NCBI GenBank assembly: GCA_028293545.1
Contig: JAQGOP010000046.1
Location: forward strand, 1 to 64,000
Source of the DNA: Verrucomicrobiota bacterium
GTDB lineage: Bacteria; Verrucomicrobiota; Verrucomicrobiia; Opitutales; Opitutaceae
DNA length: 64,000 nt
Direction of reading: 5' to 3'
This document shows, one piece after another, positions 18,301 through 26,948 of the stretch. The translations under genes were made by a program, and so were the position numbers. The first letter of the stretch is position 1; each line of letters opens with the position of its first letter. The notes under the pieces were generated by a model that searched no databases, was not told where the DNA came from, and saw nothing but the letters and a program-made list of their open reading frames with translations.

Positions 18301-21018
18301 GATCACCACGATGCTGTGGCCGCGATCCACGAGCGCCTGCAGGACGGCGAGGAGGCGTTTCACGTCATGGCGGTGCAGGCCGGTGGTCGGTTCGTCCAAC
18401 AGGAGCAGCGCGCCCGACGGAGTGGCGCCGGCGCCCGCGCGAGCTTTGGACTTTTCCCCGCCGGTGAAACCCGAGAGGTAGCTCACGAGTTTGAGCCGTT
18501 GGGATTCGCCGCCGCTGAGCGTGTTCAGGGGCTGGCCGAGCGTGAGGTAGCCGAGGCCAACCGATTCCAGCGTGGAGAGGCGACTCCGGATCGAGGGGTG
18601 TTCGGCGAAGAGCGGCAGCGCGTCCGAGACGCTCGTCGCGAGCAGGTCGGCGACGGACTTGCCGTTCCACTGGATGGCGAGGACTTCGGGTTTGAAACGG
18701 CGGCCTTCGCACACGGGGCAGGGGACGAAGACATCGGAGAGAAATTGCATCTCGACGCGCTCGTAGCCGAGGCCCTGGCAATGGTCGCAACGGCCCTCGC
18801 CGCTGTTGAAGGAAAACGACGAGGCGCTGAAACCCGCTTCGCGTGCGGCTTCCGTGGTCGCGTAGAGTTCGCGGATCAGGTCCCACGCTTCGGTGTACAG
18901 GGCGGGGTTCGAGCGCGGAGTGCGGGAGAGCGGGGATTGGTCGACGAGCACGACTTCACTGAACAGTGCGTCGCTGCGAATTGCTTCGATGGTTGCGGCG
19001 TCCTCCGTCAGCTGGAGCCGCTGCATCATCAATCCCTGGTGAATGACATGGTCGAGCAGCGTCGATTTTCCCGAGCCGGAAACACCGCTCAGGCAGACGA
19101 AGCGATGCAGCGGCACGCGGAAGGAAAGATCGCGCACGTTGTGCTTGGACGCCTTCGTGAAATGCAGCGAAGGATGATCGCCCGGCACCGGGCGCCGCGT
19201 CGCGGGGGCGTCGAGAGTCTCGCGGCCCGAGAAATAGGCGCCGGTGATGCTCTGCGGCGAATGGAGGAGCGCGGGAATCGTGCCCTCGAACACAATGTGG
19301 CCGCCGCGTCCGCCGGGTTCCGGGCCGACTTCGATCACGTGGTCGGCCGCGCGAATCATCGCTTCGTCGTGCTCGACGACGACGACGGTGTTCCCGGTGT
19401 CCGTCAGCGAACGGATGATCGCGATCAGGCGGTCGATATCGCGCGGGTGCAGACCGACGCTGGGCTCATCGAGCACGAACAGGGTGTCGACGAGCGAGGT
19501 GCCGAGGCAGCTGGTGAGGTTGACGCGCTGGACTTCACCGCCGGAAAGGGTTTTCGACTGGCGGTCGAGTGTGAGGTAACCGAGTCCCACCTGCTCGAGG
19601 TAGCGCAGGCGCGTGACGATCGAATCGTAGGCCAGCTCGGATTGATGTTCGCTCGGCTTGGGGCGGGCGTCGGCGAGCGTGACCAGCAGGTCGCTGACCG
19701 GCAGCTGGTAAAGTTCAGGCAGCGTTCGGTTGCGCCATTTCCAGCACAACGCTTCCGGTTGAAGCCGCTGCCCGCCGCACGCGGGGCAGGGATTGTAGGT
19801 GCGATAGCGCGCGAGGAAAACCCGCACGTGCATCTTGTAGGTGTTCTTCTCGAGCCAGCGAAAAAATCCCTTCACGCCGTACCAGTACTTGGGCCACGGC
19901 TTGCCGTTTTCTTCGCCGTAGCCGGGCTCGCCGTCGATGATGAAGTCCTGCTGCTCGCGCGTCAGCGAGGCGAACGGGACATTCGTGGGGATTCTCCTTT
20001 TCCGGGTGAAAACCAAGAGGTCCTTCTTCGACTCGCCGTAAATTTCGCTCTCCCAGCATTTGATCGCGCCGTCGTCGATCGAGAGCGACTGGTCCGGGAC
20101 GGCGAGGCGGAAGTCGATGTCGATGACCCGGCCGAAACCGCGGCATTTGGGACAGGCGCCAAGCGGCGAATTGAACGAGAAAAGGGCGGGGGTCGCGGCG
20201 CGAAACGTGCGACCGGTCTTCGGCGAATGCAGCCCGCGGGAAAAATGCCCGATCTCTGCGAACTGCGGCGTCGAAAAGATCCGCACCTGGCCCTGGCCAA
20301 AGTGCATGGACGTTTCGACCGATTCGAAAAAGCGCGACTTTTCCTCGAGGCCCAGCGCCACGCGGTCCTGCGCGACGAACAGGTGCGACGCGCCCGTGAG
20401 CGGCTTGAAATCGTTGAGCAGGTCGTCGACGCGATGCGCCGTGAGCGCCGGCCCTTCGCCGGGAACGAGGACGCGCACGTAGGACTGGCCCTTGAGGTTC
20501 TGGAGGATCTCCGGCCAGGTGAGGTTCTCGGGTTTCGAAACCTTGAAGCCGACGACGACGGTCTGGCCGATGCAGGCGGGGAAAATCTTATCCCAGATCC
20601 CGGCGGGCGTGTGGTCCTCCACCTTTTCGCCGGTTGTCGGGTCGAAGCACTCGGCGGCGTGGCTGAACCACACTTTGAAGAAGTCAGTCAGCTCGGTCAT
20701 CGTCCCGACCGTCGAGCGCGAGGTTTTGACCGTGTTGGTCTGCTCGATCGCGATGGAGGGCCGGATGTTTTCGATCGAGTCGACCTTGGGTTTGTCGAGC
20801 AGGTCGAGGAACTGGCGGGTATAGGCGCTGAAGGTTTCGACGTACCGGCGCTGGCCTTCGGCGTGGAGGGTGTCGAAGACGAGCGAGGATTTTCCCGCGC
20901 CGCTCAATCCGGTCACGACAACGTACTTGCCCAGGGGAAGATCGAGATCGAAACCCTTGAGATTATTTTGGCGCACGCCGCGAAGGCGGATGGATTCTGC
21001 GGGACTGGTTTTGGCCAC
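15304..21018 (-). CDS. uvrA: double-length UvrA (1904 aa), excinuclease ABC subunit A family, four ABC ATPase cores
   Basis: four Walker A motifs ([36 protein letters not shown]), repeated LSGGE(V/S/A)QR signatures and CxxC zinc-finger motifs; two UvrA-like halves. Confidence 0.93.
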   Translation of the reverse strand: MAKTSPAESIRLRGVRQNNLKGFDLDLPLGKYVVVTGLSGAGKSSLVFDTLHAEGQRRYVETFSAYTRQFLDLLDKPKVDSIENIRPSIAIEQTNTVKTSRSTVGTMTELTDFFKVWFSHAAECFDPTTGEKVEDHTPAGIWDKIFPACIGQTVVVGFKVSKPENLTWPEILQNLKGQSYVRVLVPGEGPALTAHRVDDLLNDFKPLTGASHLFVAQDRVALGLEEKSRFFESVETSMHFGQGQVRIFSTPQFAEIGHFSRGLHSPKTGRTFRAATPALFSFNSPLGACPKCRGFGRVIDIDFRLAVPDQSLSIDDGAIKCWESEIYGESKKDLLVFTRKRRIPTNVPFASLTREQQDFIIDGEPGYGEENGKPWPKYWYGVKGFFRWLEKNTYKMHVRVFLARYRTYNPCPACGGQRLQPEALCWKWRNRTLPELYQLPVSDLLVTLADARPKPSEHQSELAYDSIVTRLRYLEQVGLGYLTLDRQSKTLSGGEVQRVNLTSCLGTSLVDTLFVLDEPSVGLHPRDIDRLIAIIRSLTDTGNTVVVVEHDEAMIRAADHVIEVGPEPGGRGGHIVFEGTIPALLHSPQSITGAYFSGRETLDAPATRRPVPGDHPSLHFTKASKHNVRDLSFRVPLHRFVCLSGVSGSGKSTLLDHVIHQGLMMQRLQLTEDAATIEAIRSDALFSEVVLVDQSPLSRTPRSNPALYTEAWDLIRELYATTEAAREAGFSASSFSFNSGEGRCDHCQGLGYERVEMQFLSDVFVPCPVCEGRRFKPEVLAIQWNGKSVADLLATSVSDALPLFAEHPSIRSRLSTLESVGLGYLTLGQPLNTLSGGESQRLKLVSYLSGFTGGEKSKARAGAGATPSGALLLLDEPTTGLHRHDVKRLLAVLQALVDRGHSIVVIEHNLDVLKSADWILEVGPDAGSRGGRIVAEGPPETVAVADTPTSPFLRAALEAGDRYSIAAEDDGKEQQPLPLASGDLHIIGARENNLKNLSLSIPHRLLTVVTGVSGSGKSTLAFDIVFAEGQRRFMESMSPYARQFVEQLPRPDVDRLTGIPPTVAIEQRVTRGSRKSTVATITEVAQYLRLLYARLGVQHHPDTGKAVEPLSPGALKNLLTRVLATPKARRARHLYLCAPLIRGRKGHHQPIATWIANQGYELMRADGQLTRVDAFQKLDRYKEHDIEVVVADLKNLGSPGAQPKSAGAKTKPKAARSAPKASSLRPTASSALDRALKLGKGACFLITPQGEVLSWFSTTRTDIDSGESFPELDPKNFSFNSPRGWCPACRGHGRILPWMLEADDDDETDANLERLRQLGLDSSDDLAVDGVPCPECHGARLNRIGRSVKLHLRGKQPPISLPALLAETPDRLLATLKSLELDARGKLITQDIVPQIRERLKFLDHVGLGYLSLDRPTETLSGGEAQRIRLAAQLGSNLSGVLYVLDEPSIGLHARDNDRLIETLETLREKGNTLLVVEHDDELMARADRIIDLGPGAGIHGGEVLANGTPAEIRQNARSLTGLFLENGIKHPQRGEYRKIEAPRSKEPWLELTDVRFRNLKGFDLQIPPGRLVMVAGPSGAGKSTLFRDLLHPAVAHAIKARTGKLTGKEFMKATGFAGDAPVFGALTGANAFRSVIEVDQSPIGKTPRSTPATYLGIFDLIRQFFASLPESKIRGYAASRFSFNTTGGRCPTCEGAGRVKLEMAFMPDTYLPCDDCRGLRYSAELSDLTWKGKSIGQVLQLTFEEAAVFFDFHSKLSQVCQLMVDCGLGYLTLGQSSPSLSGGEAQRLKLVTELSSGLATYRERSRGTLPRNLYLLEEPTIGLHLSDCEKLIRVLHSLVDQGHTVVVIEHHLDLLAEADYVIELGPVGGPDGGEMMYQGNLAGLLRTKRSPTAPYLRRKFPRA

Positions 21019-21173
21019 GGAAAGGGGGACACAGATGAAGCGAAGTCAGCGAAACTCAACCGCGAGGTGCAAATTCCCGGGGGAGCGCCGGTTTCCGGCG
21101 GGCTCAGGCGGCGCCGCCGGCAAAACCGGCCCGTGTATATACAGTGAGCCAGGCAAGCGGTCCGAAACCGGTG

Positions 21174-21938
21174 CTACTTGGCCAAGGTCAGCTTCGCGCC
21201 GGCGGTGTTGATCGCGCGGGCGACAGCGGTCGTGGGGCGCGTGTCGGTCACGATCGTAAAGCGCGCGTCGAACGGAGTCGTGAGGCTGAGCGCCTTGCGG
21301 CCGAATTTGGAATTATCCAGCGCGAAGATCGTGCGCTCCGAGGCGGTGATCATCTTTCTCTGCGCCGCGACGATCAGGGCGTTGTGGTTCCAGATCCCAT
21401 TTTCCGTGATGCCGGCGCCGCCGAGGATCGCGAGGTCGGCATGCACCTGGCCGAATGATTCCTCGCACATCGGGCCGAGCAGGACGCCCAAGCGGCTGTA
21501 AATGCTCCCGCCCGTCACGATGGTTTCCGCGCTGCCCACTTCGCTGAACAGGCTGGCGATGGGAAGGGAGTTCGTGATGACCTGGAGGCGTTTGTCCGCG
21601 AGCAGGCGCGCGACCGCGTACGTCGTGCTGCCGCCGTCGAGGATGACGGTCATCCCGGGCTGGACCTGCGCGGCGACAAGGCCCGCGATGGCGAATTTTT
21701 CGTCGGGGTGACGCTGGTTGCGGGCGATGAAATCATATTCCTGCGCCACGGCGTCGGTTTCCACGAGCGATGCGCCCCCATGATGACGACGCACCACGCC
21801 GCGTTCCTCCAGCTGGTCGAGGGCGCGTCGCACCGTGGAGAGCGAGCCGCCGAACCGCGAAGCCAGCGTGTGGAGGTCGGCGTAGTTGTGCTCGCGTATG
21901 AACCGTTCGATCGAATCGGTGCGCTGTTTGCTGGTCAT
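21174..21938 (-). CDS. DeoR/GlpR-family transcriptional regulator
   Basis: N-terminal HTH (ADLHTLASRFGGSLSTVRRALDQLEERGVVRRHHGGA), C-terminal sugar-phosphate sensor domain. Confidence 0.9.
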   Translation of the reverse strand: MTSKQRTDSIERFIREHNYADLHTLASRFGGSLSTVRRALDQLEERGVVRRHHGGASLVETDAVAQEYDFIARNQRHPDEKFAIAGLVAAQVQPGMTVILDGGSTTYAVARLLADKRLQVITNSLPIASLFSEVGSAETIVTGGSIYSRLGVLLGPMCEESFGQVHADLAILGGAGITENGIWNHNALIVAAQRKMITASERTIFALDNSKFGRKALSLTTPFDARFTIVTDTRPTTAVARAINTAGAKLTLAK

Positions 21939-23029
21939 GGCTTCGAGGCAGGCTGGGCCAGCCGCGCAAAGAGGTCGAGATAGGCTTGGAACTGGCGCGC
22001 CGCATCAAAATTACGCCGCGCGTACTCGCGGGCCGGGGCGGCGCACGCCTGCCGCAACGCCGGGTCGGCGAGCAGGGGCGCGAGCCGGGCGAGGAAGCCG
22101 GCGCGGTCACCCTGCGGCACGATCCAGCCGGTCTTGTCGGGGATAAAACATTCGCCGATGCCCTGGGCATCGTAAACGACGGCCGGCAATCCGGCGGCCT
22201 GGGCCTCGATCAGGAAATTGGAAAGCGATTCGCTGGTCGACGCGTGGACCGCGATGTCGGCGGCGCGGTACAGGGGCGAGGGATCGCGGTGAAAACCGAG
22301 GAATTTCACCCGCGCCCCCAGGTCGTGGTCGGCGACGAGGTATTCGCAGGCCGCGCGGCTTGGGCCATCGCCGGCGAGCCAGAGCTGCCAGTCGGCCTCG
22401 CGGGGCAGGGCGGCGGCGATCTCGACCAGCTCGCGCTGGTTTTTTTCGGGGCGAAACATCGCGACGCAGAGCAGGACCACGGTGGCGGCGGTTGCTCCCT
22501 GGGCCTGGCGCAAGGCGTCGTTTCGCACGGCGGACAAATCCGGCGGAAAAACCAGCGAGTTATGAATCACCGAGATCTTGTCCGCGCTGACGTCGTGCTG
22601 CTCGACCAGGTTCCTCCGGGCCTCGCGGCTGTTCGCGACGACATGCCGGACCCTTTGGAGCGAACGGCGAAAGAGCGCGGGGAGAGGTTTCCCCGTGCGC
22701 ATGGTGGCGATGACGGCGGTGGCCGGGAGCGCGTGCTGGAGCGCGCCCGCGCGGCTGTTCGCTATTCTTCCCATGCACAATACGATGTCCGGTTTGAGGC
22801 GGCGAGCGGTGCGCACGAGATCGGGTGCGAACCAATCGAGCCCGACGTCGAAGGGTTGAACCGCGCGCAGGTCGACGTTTTTTTCCACGGTGCCGGCGAG
22901 GGCGCCGCCGGGGCGGAAGGTCAGCAGGGTGGTCGCATGGCCAGCGTGGGCCATGGCGTTGGCGAGGAGGACGGATTGGCGCTCGGTCCCGCCGCTGCGC
23001 AGGTAGTCTTGGACGATGAGGATTTTCAT
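21935..23029 (-). CDS. glycosyltransferase family 4/1
   Basis: MKILIVQDYLRSGGTERQS, FRPEKNQRELVEIA, ESLSNFLIEAQAAGLPAVVYDAQGIGE. Confidence 0.9.
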   Translation of the reverse strand: MKILIVQDYLRSGGTERQSVLLANAMAHAGHATTLLTFRPGGALAGTVEKNVDLRAVQPFDVGLDWFAPDLVRTARRLKPDIVLCMGRIANSRAGALQHALPATAVIATMRTGKPLPALFRRSLQRVRHVVANSREARRNLVEQHDVSADKISVIHNSLVFPPDLSAVRNDALRQAQGATAATVVLLCVAMFRPEKNQRELVEIAAALPREADWQLWLAGDGPSRAACEYLVADHDLGARVKFLGFHRDPSPLYRAADIAVHASTSESLSNFLIEAQAAGLPAVVYDAQGIGECFIPDKTGWIVPQGDRAGFLARLAPLLADPALRQACAAPAREYARRNFDAARQFQAYLDLFARLAQPASKP

Positions 23030-23085
23030 TGCTCGCGCCGGGTGGGCATCGAAGGTTGCGAGGTCACGAACCTTCGATCCTCATC

Positions 23086-23484
23086 ATGCGCTTACTCATC
23101 CGCTGGCTGGTGCTGGCAATTGGTGTGACTCTCGCCACGAAACTGGTGCCGGGGATCAAATGCGCCGACGGCACGACGCTGTTCGCAGTGGTGGTGCTGC
23201 TGAGCCTGTTCAATGTCATCCTCAAGCCGCTGCTGCTGTTGTTCACGCTCCCGTTCATCATCCTGACCATGGGACTCGGGGTGGTGCTGATCAATGCCTT
23301 GTTGATTTATTGGGTCGGCAAGTTGGTCGACGGTTTCCAAGTCGCGAGCTTCTGGGCCGCGGTCTGGGGCGCAATCATCGTGAGCATCACGAGCCTCATC
23401 GCAAATGCCCTGATCCGCAGCCCGGCGAAAACGACTGCCACACCGCCGAGGAAGAAGGCTGACCGGGACGTGATCGATATTTAG
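23086..23484 (+). CDS. phage holin family 4 TM membrane protein (PF04020-like)
   Basis: hydrophobic, LLSLFNVILKPLLLLFTLPFIILTMGLGVVLINALLIYWVGKL. Confidence 0.85.
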   Translation: MRLLIRWLVLAIGVTLATKLVPGIKCADGTTLFAVVVLLSLFNVILKPLLLLFTLPFIILTMGLGVVLINALLIYWVGKLVDGFQVASFWAAVWGAIIVSITSLIANALIRSPAKTTATPPRKKADRDVIDI

Positions 23485-23627
23485 CGGCGGGCGTTCGCGA
23501 CCGGCGTTCCTGGTTAAAAAGAGAGTTTGTTGAGGATCGGGAAGCAACGAGCGGGCGACGTTTTAGAATCCGTTTGACGGTCGGGACGGCGAGGGCGACG
23601 GTCTGGGCCAAACCACCTTATTTCACC

Positions 23628-25025
23628 ATGGCTGAATCCCTTGAATACGACCTGATTGTAATTGGCGGCGGACCTGCGGGATACGCCGGGGCGATCCGCG
23701 CGGGCCAGCTCGGCAAGCGCGTCGCCTGCGTTGAAATGGAGCGCGCCGGCGGCACCTGCCTGAACTGGGGCTGCATTCCCACGAAGGCGCTGCTGAAGAG
23801 CGCGGAGCTTTACCAGAAGATCAAGAAATCAGAGACGTTCGGCATTTCGGTGAAGGATGTTTCGTTCGATTTCGCGAAGGTGATGGAACGCTCGCGGGGC
23901 GTGGCGGCGCAGATGGCGAAGGGCGTCGAGTTTCTCTTCAAGAAGAACAAGGTCGATTACTTCGTCGGCCGCGGGCAGGTCACGGTTCCCGGCATGGTTG
24001 AAATCACGGAGGGCGAGCACAAAGGGAAATTTCTCCGCGCGAAGAACATCATGATCGCGACCGGCTGCAAAATGCGCCGGATCCCGGATCTCGCGGTGGA
24101 CGGGGTGCGCGTCATGACCTCGCGCGAGGCCCTGGCAACGAAGACACTGCCAAAATCAATCGTGATCGTCGGCGCCGGTGCGATCGGCGTCGAGTTCGCT
24201 TACTTTTTCAACGCGTTTGGCGCGAAGGTGACGCTCGTCGAAATGCTGCCGCAGATTTTGCCGGTGGAGGATGAGGAGGTGGCGAAGACGCTGCATCGTT
24301 CATTCGAGAAGCAGGGCATCGCGATCCATGTAGCGACGAAGTGTGAGAATTTCCGCGTCGAGAAAAACTCGGTGAAACTGAACCTGGTGAAGGACGGCAA
24401 GACCGAGGAGATCGAGGCCGAGACGGTGCTGTCCGCGATTGGCGTGGTGGCGAACCTCGAAGGCGTGCTTTCGCCAAAGGTGAAGCTCGAGCTCGACCGC
24501 AATTACGTGAAGGTCGGCGACGATTACCAATCGAGCGTGAAGGGAATCTACGCCGCGGGTGACATCATCGGGCCGCCGTGGCTGGCGCACGTGGCGACGT
24601 TTGAGGCGGTCAACGCGGTTAACGGCATGTTCGGCCACAGCAAGCCCCATCGGGTGAAAAATTTCCCCGGCTGCACTTATTGCCAGCCGCAGGTTTCAAG
24701 CACGGGCTTGACCGAGAAAGCGGCGAAGGAAAAGGGGCTCGCCTACAAGGTCGGCAAATTTCCCTTCACGGCCTCGGGCAAGGCGGTCGCCTCGGCGGAA
24801 TCGGAAGGCTTTGTCAAAGTGATCAGCGATGCGAAAACCGGCGAAATTTACGGCGCACACATCATCGGCTCGGAAGCGACCGAGCTGATCGCGGAGTATG
24901 GGTTGGCGATGGACCTGGAGGCGACAATCGAAGACGTCCACCACACGATCCACGCTCATCCGACGTTGAGCGAAGCGGTGATGGAAGCCGCGGCGGCGAC
25001 GACGGGCGAAGCGATTCATATCTGA
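23628..25025 (+). CDS. lpdA: dihydrolipoyl dehydrogenase
   Basis: IGGGPAGYAGAIRAGQLGKRVACVE, GGTCLNWGCIPTK, C-terminal HxHPTLSE. Confidence 0.93.
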   Translation: MAESLEYDLIVIGGGPAGYAGAIRAGQLGKRVACVEMERAGGTCLNWGCIPTKALLKSAELYQKIKKSETFGISVKDVSFDFAKVMERSRGVAAQMAKGVEFLFKKNKVDYFVGRGQVTVPGMVEITEGEHKGKFLRAKNIMIATGCKMRRIPDLAVDGVRVMTSREALATKTLPKSIVIVGAGAIGVEFAYFFNAFGAKVTLVEMLPQILPVEDEEVAKTLHRSFEKQGIAIHVATKCENFRVEKNSVKLNLVKDGKTEEIEAETVLSAIGVVANLEGVLSPKVKLELDRNYVKVGDDYQSSVKGIYAAGDIIGPPWLAHVATFEAVNAVNGMFGHSKPHRVKNFPGCTYCQPQVSSTGLTEKAAKEKGLAYKVGKFPFTASGKAVASAESEGFVKVISDAKTGEIYGAHIIGSEATELIAEYGLAMDLEATIEDVHHTIHAHPTLSEAVMEAAAATTGEAIHI

Positions 25026-25091
25026 CCGCGCCGGTCGCGGCAGTCTTTGCACTCGACAGTCGCGGCGTCGGCATGGATTTTCCGGCGTCAT

Positions 25092-25166
25092 TGCGAGCGT
25101 AGCACAATGGATAGTGTAGTGGCCTCCGAAGCCATTGATCTGGGTTCGATTCCCAGCGCTCGCACC
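25092..25166 (+). tRNA. tRNA-Arg (anticodon CCG), encoded CCA
   Basis: GCGAGCG/CGCTCGC acceptor stem, gtggc-ctCCGaa-gccat anticodon arm, GGGTTCGATTCCC T-arm. Confidence 0.92.
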
Positions 25167-25505
25167 ACCTTGGAGAAAGTACGAACAGATCCGCTCAGAT
25201 CGGACGTTTTTTCTAGGTGATTCGGGATCAGGCACTTCGAAAATGAAGGCCTCCGATCTGAAGCCGAGGTTTTTGTATTAGTCGAACTTCGTTCCGCGTA
25301 TTTTACGCGATGAACGTCTGGTCGAACACTCGAGATCGGATGCCGGAGCGGCGCATCCGCTTGCGATTCGGCGCGGCAAAATCACCGTTCCGCTACGCGA
25401 AAATAACCTGGGTCGAGGCCTCTTGGATCGCCCTCCGAAACCAACGGAGCCCTCCATGTCCGAAGCCAACCCATCTCTCTCCAAGCCCCGCCCGGGTCAA
25501 TCCCG

Positions 25506-25754
25506 GTCGCCATTTACACCCGCGTTTCCACCCAGGGCCAAGTGGGCGGACGCTTTGATTCCTGCGACAGCCAAGCCGCAATCTGCCGAGACTTCATTGC
25601 CAAGCGCGCCCAGCTGGGCTGGCACGAAATCGCCTGCTACCGCGACGAAGCCTTTTCCGGCAGCACCATGAAGTTCCTCCGGCAAAAGCACCCCACGGCC
25701 GCCGGGGAAATTTTGAGCCCCTTCCGGGCAAACGTCGCGGCAATCAAGTCATAG
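25506..25754 (+). pseudogene. truncated serine recombinase (resolvase/invertase N-terminal domain)
   Basis: VAIYTRVSTQGQVGGRFDSCDSQAAICRDFIAKRAQLGWHEIACYRDEAFSGSTM, then unrelated residues and a stop. Confidence 0.75.
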
Positions 25755-25915
25755 CTCATGAACTTCGCCCGCTGCAAAAGCAGCACGTCCCGGTACGGCC
25801 CCAGGATCCCGCCCGTGTGCTCGGCGGGGTCGTAACGCGTAGCGTCGTCCATCAGCCGCCGGTGCATCTCCGCCGCGGAAGTGCTGGCTGACTTTCCGAA
25901 TCCGAAAAGCGACAC
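25637..25915 (-). CDS. small HTH-like hypothetical protein, probable remnant of an integrated element
   Basis: YRDVLLLQRAKFMSYDLIAATFARKGLKISPAAVGCFCRRNF; 3' end runs antisense into the recombinase fragment. Confidence 0.5.
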   Translation of the reverse strand: MSLFGFGKSASTSAAEMHRRLMDDATRYDPAEHTGGILGPYRDVLLLQRAKFMSYDLIAATFARKGLKISPAAVGCFCRRNFMVLPEKASSR

Positions 25916-26080
25916 GCCGCTCGCTCAGCTCCTCCGGAGCGTGTGTGAGGTCTTTCCCCGCAACCCCATCGTCCTCTCGCGCGGGCGAGTTGGAGGCTGC
26001 TGCGCCGGCACGTAATTCCACTGGCCGCGGCGCTCGCGCGCCATCTCTCCCACCCAGACCGCGAAAAACGTCCCTGAACC

Positions 26081-26938
26081 TCAACCGAGCTTTTTCAAGG
26101 CCTCGATCGCCTGCGCAAAACTCGGGTTGACCTTCAGCGCCGCCCGGTAGGCGGCCCGCGCGGCGTCCTTGTCGCCCTTTCGTTCCCAGAGCAGCCCGAG
26201 GCGCCACTGCGCCGCGTCGTGACCGGGCGACCCGGCAGGCGGTGTTTGTGTGAGACACCTCTGAAGGGCCGCGATGCCGGCGTCGACTCGCTCCCCGCTC
26301 AAGGCCGCGATGCGTCCGAGTTGAAAGAGCGCGGGGTAATAGTTCGGCGAGTCCTGCAGGACCGCGTCCACGTGTTCGAAGGCCGCGGGATATTTTTTAT
26401 CCGCGACGAGGAGGATCGCCCGCGCGACCTGCCCGCGCAGGGCGTCGATTTCCGTGATCGCGGCGGCCTGCGCGAGCGCCTTATCCATGCCTCCGCCCAT
26501 TATCGCCGGCGCCATCTGGTAGAAGCTCATCAGGCTGCTGCGCGCGGCGAGGTCACGAGGATTGAGCGCAACGGCCCGCTCGTACGCCGCCAGCGCCTTC
26601 TTCCCCAGGCTCATTTTGGACAGCATCCCGGCCGCCTGCGCAGCCGCACCATACGCATCGCCGAGCTGGCGTTGATAGTCGCCGCTCGTCGGGGCGAGCC
26701 TCACCGCGGCTTCGAGCGCCTCGACGGCGCCGTCGGTGTTTCCCTGCGCCAGGAGCACGCTTGCGAGCAACGCCCGGGCCTCGGCGTCGTTCGGCTGCGC
26801 GGCCGCGATTTCCTTCGCCGCGGACTCGGCGGCGGCGAGCTTCTTCGCGCCCATGAGCTCGCGAATGGCCGCCGACTTTTCGGGCGCGACCGCGGCGCCC
26901 GCCACGACCGTGGCGAACAGGAAAAAAACCGTGCGCAT
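26081..26938 (-). CDS. tetratricopeptide-repeat protein (signal-peptide bearing)
   Basis: TPR-like repeats; MRTVFFLFATVVAGAAVA leader. Confidence 0.8.
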   Translation of the reverse strand: MRTVFFLFATVVAGAAVAPEKSAAIRELMGAKKLAAAESAAKEIAAAQPNDAEARALLASVLLAQGNTDGAVEALEAAVRLAPTSGDYQRQLGDAYGAAAQAAGMLSKMSLGKKALAAYERAVALNPRDLAARSSLMSFYQMAPAIMGGGMDKALAQAAAITEIDALRGQVARAILLVADKKYPAAFEHVDAVLQDSPNYYPALFQLGRIAALSGERVDAGIAALQRCLTQTPPAGSPGHDAAQWRLGLLWERKGDKDAARAAYRAALKVNPSFAQAIEALKKLG

Positions 26939-26948
26939 GGGATTCGGG

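Noticed and set aside
17467-21147. 1226-aa plus-strand ORF antisense to uvrA
   Set aside because: Shadow ORF; repetitive acidic/basic composition without domains, while the minus strand is a clear UvrA.
23086-23484. Phage holin-like gene as evidence of a prophage
   Set aside because: PF04020-type membrane proteins are common chromosomal genes; no other phage gene is nearby.
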